From Streptomyces sp. BK340 (lineage in GTDB: Bacteria; Actinomycetota; Actinomycetes; Streptomycetales; Streptomycetaceae), in NCBI RefSeq assembly GCF_007827595.1, contig NZ_VISR01000012.1:62001-126000 (forward strand): 64,000 nucleotides of DNA. The letters run 5' to 3'. A program made the position numbers and the translations under genes. Under the pieces are notes generated by a model. It ran no database searches and was not told the DNA's origin. It worked only from the letters and a program-made list of their open reading frames with translations. Shown here one piece after another: positions 1 to 7,917 of this stretch; the first letter of the stretch is position 1; each line of letters begins with the position of its first letter.

Positions 1-750
1 CCGCTCGTCCCGCACTTCACCGCCCTCACCGTGGGTCTGTCCATGACCGTCTCCGGCGTGGTCGTGCTGCTGTCCGGCCTCGCCCAGATCAACCCGATCT
101 GGAACTACGGCCCGTACCGCCCCGACGTGGTCTCCACCGGCTCACAGCCCGACTGGTACGTCGGCTTCCTGGAGGGCGCCCTGCGGCTGGTGCCGCCGTG
201 GGAGACCGACTTCGCCGGACACACCCTCATGTGGAACGTGCTGCTCCCGGCCGTCGTCCTGCCCGGGCTGCTGTTCACCGTGCTGTACGCCTACCCGTTC
301 GTGGAGCAGCGTCTGACGGGGGAGTGGCACTACGAGCAGCACCTGTGCGACCGGCCGCGCGAGCGCCCCCTGCGCACCGGCCTCGGCGTGGCGGGCACCG
401 TCTTCTACGCCGTTCTGCTGCTGGCCGGCGGCAACGACATCATCGCCCAGACCTTCCGTATCTCCGTCAACGCCCTGACCTGGGTGCTGCGCGTCGCCCT
501 CGTGGTCGCGCCGGTCCTCGCCCTCCTGGTGACCCGGTGGCTGTGCCGGGCGCTGACGGAGGCCGAGTCCGCGCGCCTGGCCGAGGGCGTGTCCACCGGT
601 GAGATCCGTCAGAGCGTGACCGGCGGCTACGAGAGCGGCCACGAGCCCGTCGAGCGGTTCCGGCCCGGCGCGCCGCGCAGGCCGCTCACCGGTGCGCGTA
701 CTGGAACACCATCCCGAAAACCCCGCGCGCCAGAACCCCCAGACCGATGA
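1..750 (+). CDS. Cytochrome b (QcrB-like) subunit of the bc1 complex, C-terminal part
   Basis: The gene enters from the left edge in frame 1, so its start lies outside the window. Visible are the C-terminal membrane segments of a cytochrome b and the sequence PDWY, the actinobacterial counterpart of the PEWY quinol-oxidation (Qo) motif. Cytochrome b sits in the cytoplasmic membrane and passes electrons from menaquinol to the cytochrome c subunit. The stop at 748-750 lies 65 bases inside the convergent ctaF gene, so the two 3' ends overlap. The last 40 or so residues are basic and proline-rich, unlike the family, and are encoded partly opposite ctaF; the reading frame may simply have run on. 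No qcrA or qcrC is visible beside it, which suggests an accessory paralogue rather than the main qcrCAB set. Confidence 0.88.
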   Translation, partial: PLVPHFTALTVGLSMTVSGVVVLLSGLAQINPIWNYGPYRPDVVSTGSQPDWYVGFLEGALRLVPPWETDFAGHTLMWNVLLPAVVLPGLLFTVLYAYPFVEQRLTGEWHYEQHLCDRPRERPLRTGLGVAGTVFYAVLLLAGGNDIIAQTFRISVNALTWVLRVALVVAPVLALLVTRWLCRALTEAESARLAEGVSTGEIRQSVTGGYESGHEPVERFRPGAPRRPLTGARTGTPSRKPRAPEPPDR

Positions 751-1069
751 GGAACAGCCAGAGCCCGAAGACCACGCCGGTCGCCGCCACCGCGAACCCG
801 AGCGCGGTGACGACCGGCCACGGGCTCTCGTGCGGGAAGAACGCCACCGGCCCGGCCCCGTCCACCACCTCCGCGTCCTTGCGGTCCTGCGCCCGGCGGC
901 CCCGGCGCCGGTACTGGATCAGGTAGAAGAAGGCGTCCAGCGCCGCCATCCCGCACGCGACGACCAGCACGGTCGTGCCCGTGTCGTCGTCGGACCACAC
1001 CCCGTACAGGACGGCGGACCCGCCGAAGAACAGGGCCACGCCACCGAACAGCATCGCCTCGGCCTTCAT
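686..1069 (-). CDS. ctaF: Cytochrome c oxidase subunit IV (CtaF-type)
   Basis: A 127-residue membrane protein of the actinobacterial aa3 oxidase subunit IV family, with two hydrophobic segments near the N-terminus, a basic loop (YRRRGRR) and two further segments at the C-terminus. In the family it is a small structural subunit of the membrane oxidase. The ATG at 1069 overlaps the ctaD stop in an ATGA junction, indicating translational coupling. Its 3' end overlaps the convergent cytochrome b gene by 65 bases. Family membership rests on the layout of segments and the neighbour ctaD rather than on catalytic residues. Confidence 0.85.
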   Translation of the reverse strand: MKAEAMLFGGVALFFGGSAVLYGVWSDDDTGTTVLVVACGMAALDAFFYLIQYRRRGRRAQDRKDAEVVDGAGPVAFFPHESPWPVVTALGFAVAATGVVFGLWLFLIGLGVLARGVFGMVFQYAHR

Positions 1070-2757
1070 CGCAGGCCCTCCCGCTCGGTGTCCTCGGCCG
1101 TCCGCCCGACCTCCGGATGATGCAGGTCGAAGGCCGGCGACTCCGACCGCACCCGGGGCAGTGCCAGGAAGTTGTGGCGCGGCGGCGGGCAGGAGGTCGC
1201 CCACTCCAGGCCCCGTCCCCACCCCCACGGGTCGTCCTCGGTGACCTTCTCGGCCGTCGTGGAGGTGTGCCAGACGTTGTAGAGGAACGGCAGCGTGGAG
1301 AGGCCGAGCAGGAACGCGCCCACCGACGACAGGGTGTTGAGCAGCGTGAAGCCGTCCGAGGGCAGATAGTCCGCGTACCGGCGGGGCATCCCCTCCTCGC
1401 CGAGCCAGTGCTGCACGAAGAAGGTCAGCTGGAACGAGGGGAACAGCAGCCAGAAGTGCAGCTTCCCGAGCCGCTCGTCCAGCATCTTCCCGGTGAACTT
1501 CGGCCACCAGAAGTAGAAGCCGGCGAACATCGCGAACACCACCGTCCCGAACAGCACGTAGTGCAGATGCGCGACGATGAAGTACGAGTCGGTGAGGTGG
1601 AAGTCCAGTGGCGGCGAGGCGATCAGCACCCCGCTCAGCCCGCCCAGCAGGAAGGTCACCAGGAACCCCAGCGACCACAGCATCGGCGTCTCGAACGACA
1701 CCGACCCGTGGACCATCGTTCCGATCCACGCGAAGAACTTGATGCCCGTGGGTACCGCGATCAGGAACGACATGATGGCGAAGAACGGCAGCAACACCGC
1801 GCCGGTCGCGAACATGTGATGCGCCCACACCACGGCCGACAGCATGGTGATCGAGATCGTCGCCCCGATCATCGGCAGATAGCCGAACAGCGGCTTGCGG
1901 GAGAACACCGGAATGATCTCGGAGATGATCCCGAAGAACGGCAGCGCCACGATGTAGACCTCCGGATGCCCGAAGAACCAGAACAGGTGCTGCCACAGCA
2001 CAGCGCCCCCGTTCGCCGCGTCGAAGACGTGCGAGCCGAACTTCCGGTCCGACTCCAGCACCAGCAGGTCCGCCGTCAGCACCGGGAACGCGGGCAGCAC
2101 CAGGATCGAGGTGAACAGCACGTTCCAGGTGAACATCGGCATCCGGAACATGGTCATGCCCGGCGCGCGCAGGCACACGATCGTCGCGACGAAGTTGACG
2201 GCGCCCAGCGTCGTGGACACACCGGTCACCACCAGTCCCATCGTCCACAGGTCGCCGCCCGCGCCGGGGGAGAAGTAGGCGCTGTTCAGCGGCGCGTACG
2301 CGAACCAGCCGAACGCGGCCGCACCGCCCGGTACCAGGAACCCGGAGACCACCATCAGCCCGCCGAACAGGTACATCCAGTACGACAGCGCGTTCAGCCG
2401 GGGGAAGGCCACGTCGGGTGCGCCGATCTGCAGCGGCATCACCGCGTTGGTGAATCCGGCGAACATCGGCGTCGCGAACAGCAGCATCATGATCGTGCCG
2501 TGGATGGTGAAGAACTCGTTGTAGCCCTGCTGGGTCAGGAACTGCAGACCCGGCCGGGCCAGTTCGGCGCGCATCGCGAGGGCCAGCAGCCCGGCGAGGA
2601 GAAAGAAACAGAACGCCGTGACCATGTAGAGCCGGCCGATCACCTTGTGGTCGGTCGTGCGGACCCAGCGCAGCAGGGTCCGGCCGGGCCGTGGGGCGGG
2701 GGCCGTGTACCGCGCGACGATCTCTCTTGTGTCGGACATTTCGGGTAGTTCCGTCAT
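1066..2757 (-). CDS. ctaD: Cytochrome c oxidase subunit I (aa3 type)
   Basis: Subunit I (563 residues) of a heme-copper oxidase, which reduces oxygen to water and pumps protons. The expected metal-binding signatures are all present: HGTIM near the N-terminus (heme a ligand), FGHPEVY (CuB histidine and cross-linked tyrosine), WAHHM (CuB histidine pair) and AHLHY (heme a3 and heme a ligands). About twelve transmembrane segments are evident. An alternative ATG at 2739 would remove six residues; neither start has a strong ribosome-binding site. It forms an operon with ctaF but no ctaC or ctaE is nearby, so it must borrow subunits II and III from elsewhere. A second ctaD lies at 27912-29537. Confidence 0.95.
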   Translation of the reverse strand: MTELPEMSDTREIVARYTAPAPRPGRTLLRWVRTTDHKVIGRLYMVTAFCFFLLAGLLALAMRAELARPGLQFLTQQGYNEFFTIHGTIMMLLFATPMFAGFTNAVMPLQIGAPDVAFPRLNALSYWMYLFGGLMVVSGFLVPGGAAAFGWFAYAPLNSAYFSPGAGGDLWTMGLVVTGVSTTLGAVNFVATIVCLRAPGMTMFRMPMFTWNVLFTSILVLPAFPVLTADLLVLESDRKFGSHVFDAANGGAVLWQHLFWFFGHPEVYIVALPFFGIISEIIPVFSRKPLFGYLPMIGATISITMLSAVVWAHHMFATGAVLLPFFAIMSFLIAVPTGIKFFAWIGTMVHGSVSFETPMLWSLGFLVTFLLGGLSGVLIASPPLDFHLTDSYFIVAHLHYVLFGTVVFAMFAGFYFWWPKFTGKMLDERLGKLHFWLLFPSFQLTFFVQHWLGEEGMPRRYADYLPSDGFTLLNTLSSVGAFLLGLSTLPFLYNVWHTSTTAEKVTEDDPWGWGRGLEWATSCPPPRHNFLALPRVRSESPAFDLHHPEVGRTAEDTEREGLR

Positions 2758-2880
2758 CGTCGGTGACGCTATCGCATGGACGCCACATGAACCGCCGACG
2801 GCACCAGAGCCACACCGTCGTGACGAACCGGTAGGACAAACGAAGGTCCGATCCGGACGATCGCCGTTGGGGTGGGGCCA

Positions 2881-3174
2881 ATGAAGGCTCTGGTCCTCTC
2901 CGGCGGAGCCGGTACCCGACTGCGCCCCATCACGCACACCTCGGCGAAACAGTTGGTGCCGGTGGCCAACAAGCCCGTGCTGTTCTACGGCCTCGAATCC
3001 CTCGCGGAAGCGGGGATCACCCAGGTCGGGATGATCGTCGGAGACACTGCGGCAGAGATCGAGGAGGCGGTCGGCGACGGGTCGAAATTCGGCCTCGACG
3101 TCACCTACATCCCCCAGGAGCGCCCCCTCGGACTCGCCCACGCGGTGCTGATCGCCCGGGACTTCCTGGACGAG
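2881..3174 (+). pseudogene. rfbA: Glucose-1-phosphate thymidylyltransferase, N-terminal remnant
   Basis: The first 98 residues match the StrD/RmlA family, which makes dTDP-glucose in the dTDP-rhamnose and deoxysugar pathways. The nucleotide-binding signature LSGGAGTRLRPIT is intact, and the text continues as expected to IARDFLDE. Homology then stops at about 3174 and the frame runs on as nonsense to 3414, opposite the rfbC remnant. The family is normally near 355 residues, so the sugar-binding and catalytic parts are gone. The ATG at 2881 follows a GGGGTGGGG stretch that could act as ribosome-binding site. The break coincides exactly with the break in rfbC on the other strand, which points to one deletion. 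Confidence 0.85.
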
Positions 3175-3527
3175 GCGTGCCCGAGGCCCTCCGCGAGGAA
3201 CACGGCGTGCCGGTTGCCGTCGTCGAGACGTACGGCCTCCCACTGCCCGAAGGTGGGCGAGCCGACACGGATGTCCACCACGACGTCCAGGACGGCACCG
3301 CGCACACAGGTGATGTACTTGGCCTGCCCGGGCGGTACGTCGGCGAAGTGGACGCCGCGCAGCACGCCCCGCCGGGACACCGAGCAGTTGGCCTGGGCGA
3401 GCGCGAGGTCGTAACCGGTGGCCTCCCGGAACTCCTCGCCCCGGTACCACTCGTGGAAGCTGCCCCGCTCGTCCGGGAACGCCTCGGGCTCCAGCACCCA
3501 GGTGTCCGCTATGCCCAGCTGCCGCAC
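3174..3527 (-). pseudogene. rfbC: dTDP-4-dehydrorhamnose 3,5-epimerase, N-terminal remnant
   Basis: About 118 residues match RmlC, the cupin epimerase of dTDP-rhamnose synthesis. The catalytic histidine context RGVLRGVHF is present, but the protein is cut after AEGLGHA, before the catalytic tyrosine and the end of the cupin barrel (family about 200 residues). The frame then runs through the reverse of the rfbA remnant to 3105. The GTG start at 3527 lies four bases after the glycosyltransferase stop, so it was once the second gene of that operon. It should be inactive. Loss of rfbB and rfbD between the two remnants is inferred from the usual cluster content. Confidence 0.85.
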
Positions 3528-3531
3528 TCCG

Positions 3532-5487
3532 TCACACCTTCCCGGTCGTCTTCTTCAGCACCGCTCCCAGCACGCGCCGTGCCGCGCGCAGCAGCCGCTG
3601 CGGGAGGCCGGGCGGTGCCGTGGGCGTCACCTCCACGGCACCGGGCCTGCGGCCCACCTTCAGCAGCAACGGCAGGCCGAGCGCGCGCTCCTGCCCGCCG
3701 TCCCGGGGCAGCACGAGTGCCGCCCGCCACCCGGCGTTCCTCAGGAGCGGCACCGGCAGCCGCACCTCCAGCAGCGACCGCGCGCCGTTCGCGGGGGTCA
3801 GCACGGAGGCCCGGTCGACGCTGCGGTGCGACGCGCCGTCCTCGAGCCGCACCAGGACCTCGGTGGTGTCCGGGACGTACAACGGCAGCGCGACAGTCAG
3901 CACCTCGGTGTCCGAGACGGCCGCGTCCGCCGGGGTGAGCCGGTGCAGGCCCAGTGACCTGACGGCCCGGTCGACGTCCAGGGAGAGGTCGCGGTACTGC
4001 CTCGTCCAGTACGGCAGCACGAGCCGGCCGGCGGCGACCATACCGGCGGGCGGCAGCGCGAGTCCCCGCGCCGGGGCGGGGCCCAGCCGGCACTCCTTGG
4101 TCCAGCCGCCGAGGCCGACCCGTACGTAGGCGTCCCACAGCCCGCTGTGCAGCGGGGCGCCGCCCGCCGCCGTGGCGGGGTCGACGGTGGCCGTGCCGCG
4201 CAGCACCAGCCGGGTGCGGCCGTCCCCGGCCGCCACGCGTTCCCGGGTGACCGCCACGGGCTGGAAGAAGGAGGCGGCGGTCTCCCGGTCGCGCAGGATC
4301 AGGTCGGCGGTCGCCTGCTCGAAGCCGTCGGCGGCGGCCGTGGCCAGCCAGGACACCGCCTCGGCGAGGTCGGCGGGCGTACCGTCCGCCGGGGGCCGCG
4401 GCCCGTCGGGGCGCACGGCCAGCGGGCCGTCGGCGTCGGTGAACTCGGCGCTGAACCGCACCCGCAGGGTCCCGTCCTGCCACTCGACGCCCGTCGGGGC
4501 GGCCTCGGGACGGACGCCCGACTCCCACTCGGCGTAGGCGACCAGGTCGTCGTACCGGTCGTCCCGGATCAGCGCGGAGACGATCCGCCCGCCCGGCCGC
4601 AGCCCGGCGGCGACGCCGGGGCCGAAGCGCTCCAGGACCAGCGCGTGCATCTCCCGGAACAGCTCGCGCCGGTAGTCGTCCGGCAGGGCCAGCAGCCGGG
4701 GCCCGCTCATCCGCTCGACCAGCTCCACCCGGAGCCAGCGGCGCAGCAGCTTGTCGCGCAGCGGGCCCGGCTCGGTGTACCGCTCGACGACGTCGAGGGC
4801 CTCGCGGAGGTTCTTGAAATAGCCGGCCGGCTCGAAGCGCTGGATGCCGGCGTTGGTGGCGTCCTCGCGTTTGACGTGGTAGTAGCAGACGTAGTCGCTC
4901 AGCACCGAGACGTTGTCGGCGCGCAGATAGGCCTCGGTGATGAAGACATGGTCCTCCAGGCGCCGCCGGCCCTCGGGAAACCTGAGCCCCGTGCGCTCCA
5001 GGAAGGAGCGCCGGAGCATCTTGTGCGGGGTGAGGCTGTCGATCAGCGGGGCGTTGTCCACCGTGGCGTACGGGTGGTTGCGGCGGAACAGCTCCACCGG
5101 CACCGGGCGGCCCTTCCCGGCCATCTTGCCGACGATCACGTCGGCCTTGTGGGCGACCCCGTACTCGTACATCCGCTCCAGGGCCTCGTCGCCGAGGTGG
5201 TCGTCGGTGTCGACGAACATCACGAATTCGCCCCGGGATGCCTCGATGCCCACGTTGCGGGGCTTGCCGGACCAGCCGGAGTTCTCCTGGTGGACGACCC
5301 TGATGTGCGGGTGCTCGGCGGCGAGCGCGTCCAGCCGGGCCGCAGTGGCGTCGGTGGAGCCGTCGTCGACGAAGAGGACCTCGAACTCCTCGGGGGGCAG
5401 CGACTGTCGCAGCAGCGAGGCGACGCAGTCCTCGATGTACGGCCCGGGGTTGTACACGGGTACGACGACGCTGACCTTGACCGGCAT
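3532..5487 (-). CDS. Family 2 glycosyltransferase
   Basis: A 651-residue protein with an N-terminal GT-A domain. It opens with KVSVVVPVYNPG, then has the VDDGSTDAT nucleotide-binding turn and the FVDTDDHL (DxD-like) metal site near residue 95. The following LEDHVFITEAY resembles the catalytic ED motif of inverting GT2 enzymes. The C-terminal 350 residues look like the beta-rich accessory domains of TarS-type or capsular polymer transferases. No membrane segment is obvious, so it probably works in the cytoplasm on an envelope polymer precursor. The broken rfbC gene directly downstream suggests the operon once served a rhamnose-containing glycan; its present donor sugar is unknown. Confidence 0.85.
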   Translation of the reverse strand: MPVKVSVVVPVYNPGPYIEDCVASLLRQSLPPEEFEVLFVDDGSTDATAARLDALAAEHPHIRVVHQENSGWSGKPRNVGIEASRGEFVMFVDTDDHLGDEALERMYEYGVAHKADVIVGKMAGKGRPVPVELFRRNHPYATVDNAPLIDSLTPHKMLRRSFLERTGLRFPEGRRRLEDHVFITEAYLRADNVSVLSDYVCYYHVKREDATNAGIQRFEPAGYFKNLREALDVVERYTEPGPLRDKLLRRWLRVELVERMSGPRLLALPDDYRRELFREMHALVLERFGPGVAAGLRPGGRIVSALIRDDRYDDLVAYAEWESGVRPEAAPTGVEWQDGTLRVRFSAEFTDADGPLAVRPDGPRPPADGTPADLAEAVSWLATAAADGFEQATADLILRDRETAASFFQPVAVTRERVAAGDGRTRLVLRGTATVDPATAAGGAPLHSGLWDAYVRVGLGGWTKECRLGPAPARGLALPPAGMVAAGRLVLPYWTRQYRDLSLDVDRAVRSLGLHRLTPADAAVSDTEVLTVALPLYVPDTTEVLVRLEDGASHRSVDRASVLTPANGARSLLEVRLPVPLLRNAGWRAALVLPRDGGQERALGLPLLLKVGRRPGAVEVTPTAPPGLPQRLLRAARRVLGAVLKKTTGKV

Positions 5488-5562
5488 CCGGCTTCCGAGC
5501 CCCCTTGGTTCGCTTTCCGTCGCCTGGGCGGCACGGTGCGCGTGGCCGAATGTTAACCCGGG

Positions 5563-5596
5563 CCCTTGTGCGGACGGACGTCCGTCCGCACAAGGG
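5563..5596. terminator. Perfect 34-bp palindrome, probable terminator
   Basis: Two 17-base arms beginning CCCTTGTGCGG form a perfect inverted repeat with no spacer. It starts 18 bases past the stop of the isochorismatase-like gene and lies about 75 bases upstream of the glycosyltransferase start. The position fits a terminator for the former; an operator for the latter is also possible. Confidence 0.6.
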
Positions 5597-5613
5597 ATTT
5601 CCCAACTGGCCGG

Positions 5614-6198
5614 TCAGGCGTGGGTCTTGGCGAGCAGCTCCAGGATCTCCGCCGTCGTACCGCTCTCGCCGAGCCGGGGGAAGATCCGCTCCACGCTGCC
5701 CCGGTGCGCCTCGGCGTCGCTGTCGGCCATGGCGTCGGTGGCGAGAGTGACGTGATAGCCGTGGGCGTAGGCGTCGCGGGCGGTGGACTCGACACCGATG
5801 CTGGTGGCGATGCCGGTCAGCACGATCTGCGTGACGCCGCGGCGGCGCAGCTGGACATCCAGGTCGGTGCCGTGCAGGGCGCTCCAGTTGTGCTTGGTGA
5901 CGTGGATGTCGCCGGGGTGGCCGGACAGTTCGTCGACGATGACGTCCCAGCCCGCCGGGAAGGCGAGACCGCGTGCCTGGCGCTCGGTCCGGCCGGGGAC
6001 GGCGTCCGCCCAGTCGGGTGCGAAGGAGACCCGGACCAGGACCACGGGCAGGTCGCGGGCCCGGAAGGCGTCGGCGAGCTCGGTCGTACGGGCCACCACG
6101 TCCGCTGCGGCGTGCGGCTGGGTGGGCATGCCCACGATGCCGCTCTGCAGGTCGATGACGACGAGGGCGGTGCGGGGGTCGAGGGTGCTGACGGACAT
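5614..6198 (-). CDS. Isochorismatase-family hydrolase lacking the nucleophilic cysteine
   Basis: A 194-residue single-domain protein of the isochorismatase-like superfamily. The catalytic aspartate (ALVVIDLQ) and lysine (HVTKHNWSALHGT) contexts are present. The loop that carries the nucleophilic cysteine in nicotinamidases reads GIATSIGVESTARDA, with glycine in the cysteine position, as I recall for true isochorismatases of the PhzD/EntB type and for a Streptomyces subgroup. A cysteine-based amidohydrolase activity is therefore unlikely. It lies 36 bases downstream of the MarR gene on the same strand and is probably under its control. The substrate is not predictable from sequence. Confidence 0.82.
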   Translation of the reverse strand: MSVSTLDPRTALVVIDLQSGIVGMPTQPHAAADVVARTTELADAFRARDLPVVLVRVSFAPDWADAVPGRTERQARGLAFPAGWDVIVDELSGHPGDIHVTKHNWSALHGTDLDVQLRRRGVTQIVLTGIATSIGVESTARDAYAHGYHVTLATDAMADSDAEAHRGSVERIFPRLGESGTTAEILELLAKTHA

Positions 6199-6234
6199 GG
6201 GGCGATCAGGCCTTTCGGGGGATGGGTTTCGGTC

Positions 6235-6672
6235 TCACGGCTGCGAGAGCCGTTCCAGCAGTTCCAGCGCCGTCAGGACCGTCTGCCGCTCCTCCTCGGT
6301 GTAGCGGTCCTCGAAGGCGCGGGCCAGCCACTCCTCGCGCAGCTGCCTGTTGCCCTCGACCCGGGCCAGGCCGGCCTCGGTCAGGGTGACCAGCTGGCGG
6401 CGGCCGTCGTCGGGGTCCGGGGCGCGCCGGATCAGGTCGTGCTGCTCCAGGGCGGCCAGCGTGGCCGCCATCGACTGGGGCCGCACGCCCTCCGCGGCGG
6501 CCAGGGCGCTGGCCGTGGCCGCACCGTGCTTGCCGACGAGGGAGAGCGCCGACTCCTGTGACGGGGTCAGGTCGGAGTCCTGCGCGACCTCGCGGATACG
6601 GCGCCGCAGCCGGCTGAACACCACGCGCAGGTCGCGCGCGGTGCGGATGGCGGAGTCCGAGATGTGAGCCAT
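6235..6672 (-). CDS. MarR-family transcriptional regulator
   Basis: A 145-residue winged-helix protein. The helix-turn-helix spans roughly residues 50-75 (ASALAAAEGVRPQSMAATL) and the wing follows with DPDDGRRQLVTLTEAG, a very typical MarR wing. Flanking helices would form the dimer. It is transcribed first in a two-gene unit with the isochorismatase-like hydrolase and divergently from the metallophosphoesterase. The 100-base divergent region holds an inverted repeat at 6718-6733 that could be its operator. The ligand is unknown. Confidence 0.88.
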   Translation of the reverse strand: MAHISDSAIRTARDLRVVFSRLRRRIREVAQDSDLTPSQESALSLVGKHGAATASALAAAEGVRPQSMAATLAALEQHDLIRRAPDPDDGRRQLVTLTEAGLARVEGNRQLREEWLARAFEDRYTEEERQTVLTALELLERLSQP

Positions 6673-6717
6673 GCCGTCAGCGTAGAACCCTCAGGAGAGA
6701 CTGTCCAGCTGGAACTG

Positions 6718-6733
6718 TTCAGTCATGCCTGAA
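6718..6733. promoter_or_regulatory. Inverted repeat TTCAG-N6-CTGAA, candidate MarR operator
   Basis: A five-base inverted repeat (TTCAG, six bases, CTGAA) lies midway between the divergent MarR and metallophosphoesterase genes, 46 bases before the MarR start. Position and symmetry fit an autoregulatory operator, but the arms are short. Confidence 0.4.
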
Positions 6734-6773
6734 TAGTATCGGGTGCGCCTTTCAGGCCGCATACGCTGATGGC

Positions 6774-7301
6774 GTGCGCCTCCTGCTGATGTCGGACACC
6801 CACCTCCCCAAGCGCGCCAAGCGGCTCCCGGACCAGCTGCTCGCCGAACTCCCGCACGCGGACGTCGTGTTCCACGCCGGGGACTGGGTCGACACCGCCA
6901 CTCTCGACCTGCTGGAGAGCCGCAGCCGCCGGCTGGTCGGCGTCTACGGCAACAACGACGGCCCCGAGCTGCGGGCCAGGCTCCCCGAGGTGGCGTACGC
7001 CGAACTGGGCGGCCTGCGCTTCGGCGTGGTGCACGAGACCGGTCCCGCGCAGGGGCGCGAGGCCCGCTGTTCCGCCCGCTTCCCCGACCTGGACGTGCTG
7101 GTCTTCGGGCACAGCCACATCCCCTGGGACACCGTCGGCCCCGGCGGGCTGCGGCTGCTCAATCCCGGCTCCCCGACCGACCGCCGCCGCCAGCCGCACT
7201 GCACCTACCTCACGGCGACCCTCGCCGACGGCACGCTCACCGACGTCACTCTGCGACGGCTGCCCCCGCGGCAGCCGGCCTGTGGCACGATGCGTCGATG
7301 A
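6774..7301 (+). CDS. YfcE/MJ0936-family metallophosphoesterase
   Basis: A 175-residue calcineurin-like phosphodiesterase with all family metal-binding blocks: SDTH at residue 7, GDW near 41, GNND near 60 and GHSH near 113. These bind two divalent metals. The protein is cytoplasmic and of usual family length; relatives act on model phosphodiesters, natural substrate unknown. GTG start; the end overlaps the following acetyltransferase start in an ATGA arrangement, so the two are co-translated. Confidence 0.88.
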   Translation: MRLLLMSDTHLPKRAKRLPDQLLAELPHADVVFHAGDWVDTATLDLLESRSRRLVGVYGNNDGPELRARLPEVAYAELGGLRFGVVHETGPAQGREARCSARFPDLDVLVFGHSHIPWDTVGPGGLRLLNPGSPTDRRRQPHCTYLTATLADGTLTDVTLRRLPPRQPACGTMRR

Positions 7302-7891
7302 TCTCCGACTACGACATACCCGACGTCGTACCCGCGGGCAGCATGGCCGAGCGCGACCAGCCCGTCCTCGGACTCCCGGGCGGACTGGAGCTCCGGCCCT
7401 GGCGGACCGGGGACGCCGACGCCGACGCGCTGCTCACCGCCGGGTCGGACCCGGCGATCCGGCTGTGGAACCTGTTCTCCGTCCGCACCCGTGACGAGGC
7501 CCGGGCCCGGATCGAGCGCATGCACGAACGGTGGCGCGCCGAGACCGGCGCCGTATGGGCGATCGCCCGGCCCGGCGGCCCGCCCCAGGGGCTCGCCGGG
7601 TTCCACGACATCAGTCTGGCGGGCGGCAACGCCGAGATCATGTACTGGGTGCTGCCCGAGTCGCGCGGCGGCGGCATAGTCGTCGAGGCGGCCCGGCGGC
7701 TGAGCCGGTGGGCGCTGGACGACCTGGGCCTGCACCGGCTGCGGCTGTGCCACGCGGTCGGCAACCCGGCGTCCTGCCGCGTCGCGGAGAAGGCCGGCTA
7801 CGCCTTCGAGGGCACGATGCGCTCGTCCCTGCTGCACGCCGACGGCTGGCACGACGAGCATCTGCACGCACTGGTGGCCGAGGGCGCCTGA
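7298..7891 (+). CDS. GNAT-family (RimJ/RimL-like) N-acetyltransferase
   Basis: A 197-residue GNAT protein. The region LELRPWRTGDADA begins the fold, AEIMYWVLPESRGGGIVVEAARRL carries the acetyl-CoA-binding loop, and LHRLRLCHAVGNPASCRVAEKAGY is the characteristic RimJ/RimL C-terminal block in which an Asn-Ser or Asn-Ala pair precedes the GF/GY turn. It probably acetylates a protein N-terminus or a small amine. About thirty residues precede the domain. It is coupled to the upstream phosphoesterase. Confidence 0.85.
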   Translation: MISDYDIPDVVPAGSMAERDQPVLGLPGGLELRPWRTGDADADALLTAGSDPAIRLWNLFSVRTRDEARARIERMHERWRAETGAVWAIARPGGPPQGLAGFHDISLAGGNAEIMYWVLPESRGGGIVVEAARRLSRWALDDLGLHRLRLCHAVGNPASCRVAEKAGYAFEGTMRSSLLHADGWHDEHLHALVAEGA

Positions 7892-7917
7892 TCCCCGCGG
7901 GGGAGGCGGGCCGACGA

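Noticed and set aside
1117..2748. Long plus-strand ORF of 543 codons opposite ctaD
   Set aside because: Arg/His/Gln-rich shadow of ctaD with no recognisable feature; typical of third-position GC bias.
3177..3938. Plus-strand ORF of 253 codons opposite rfbC and the glycosyltransferase
   Set aside because: Its translation is Pro/Arg/Ala-rich with no fold; the opposite strand carries clear GT2 and RmlC motifs.
7892..7917. Short CCCCGCGGGGG run as terminator between GNAT and CoxG-like genes
   Set aside because: Arms of five bases only; too short to claim.
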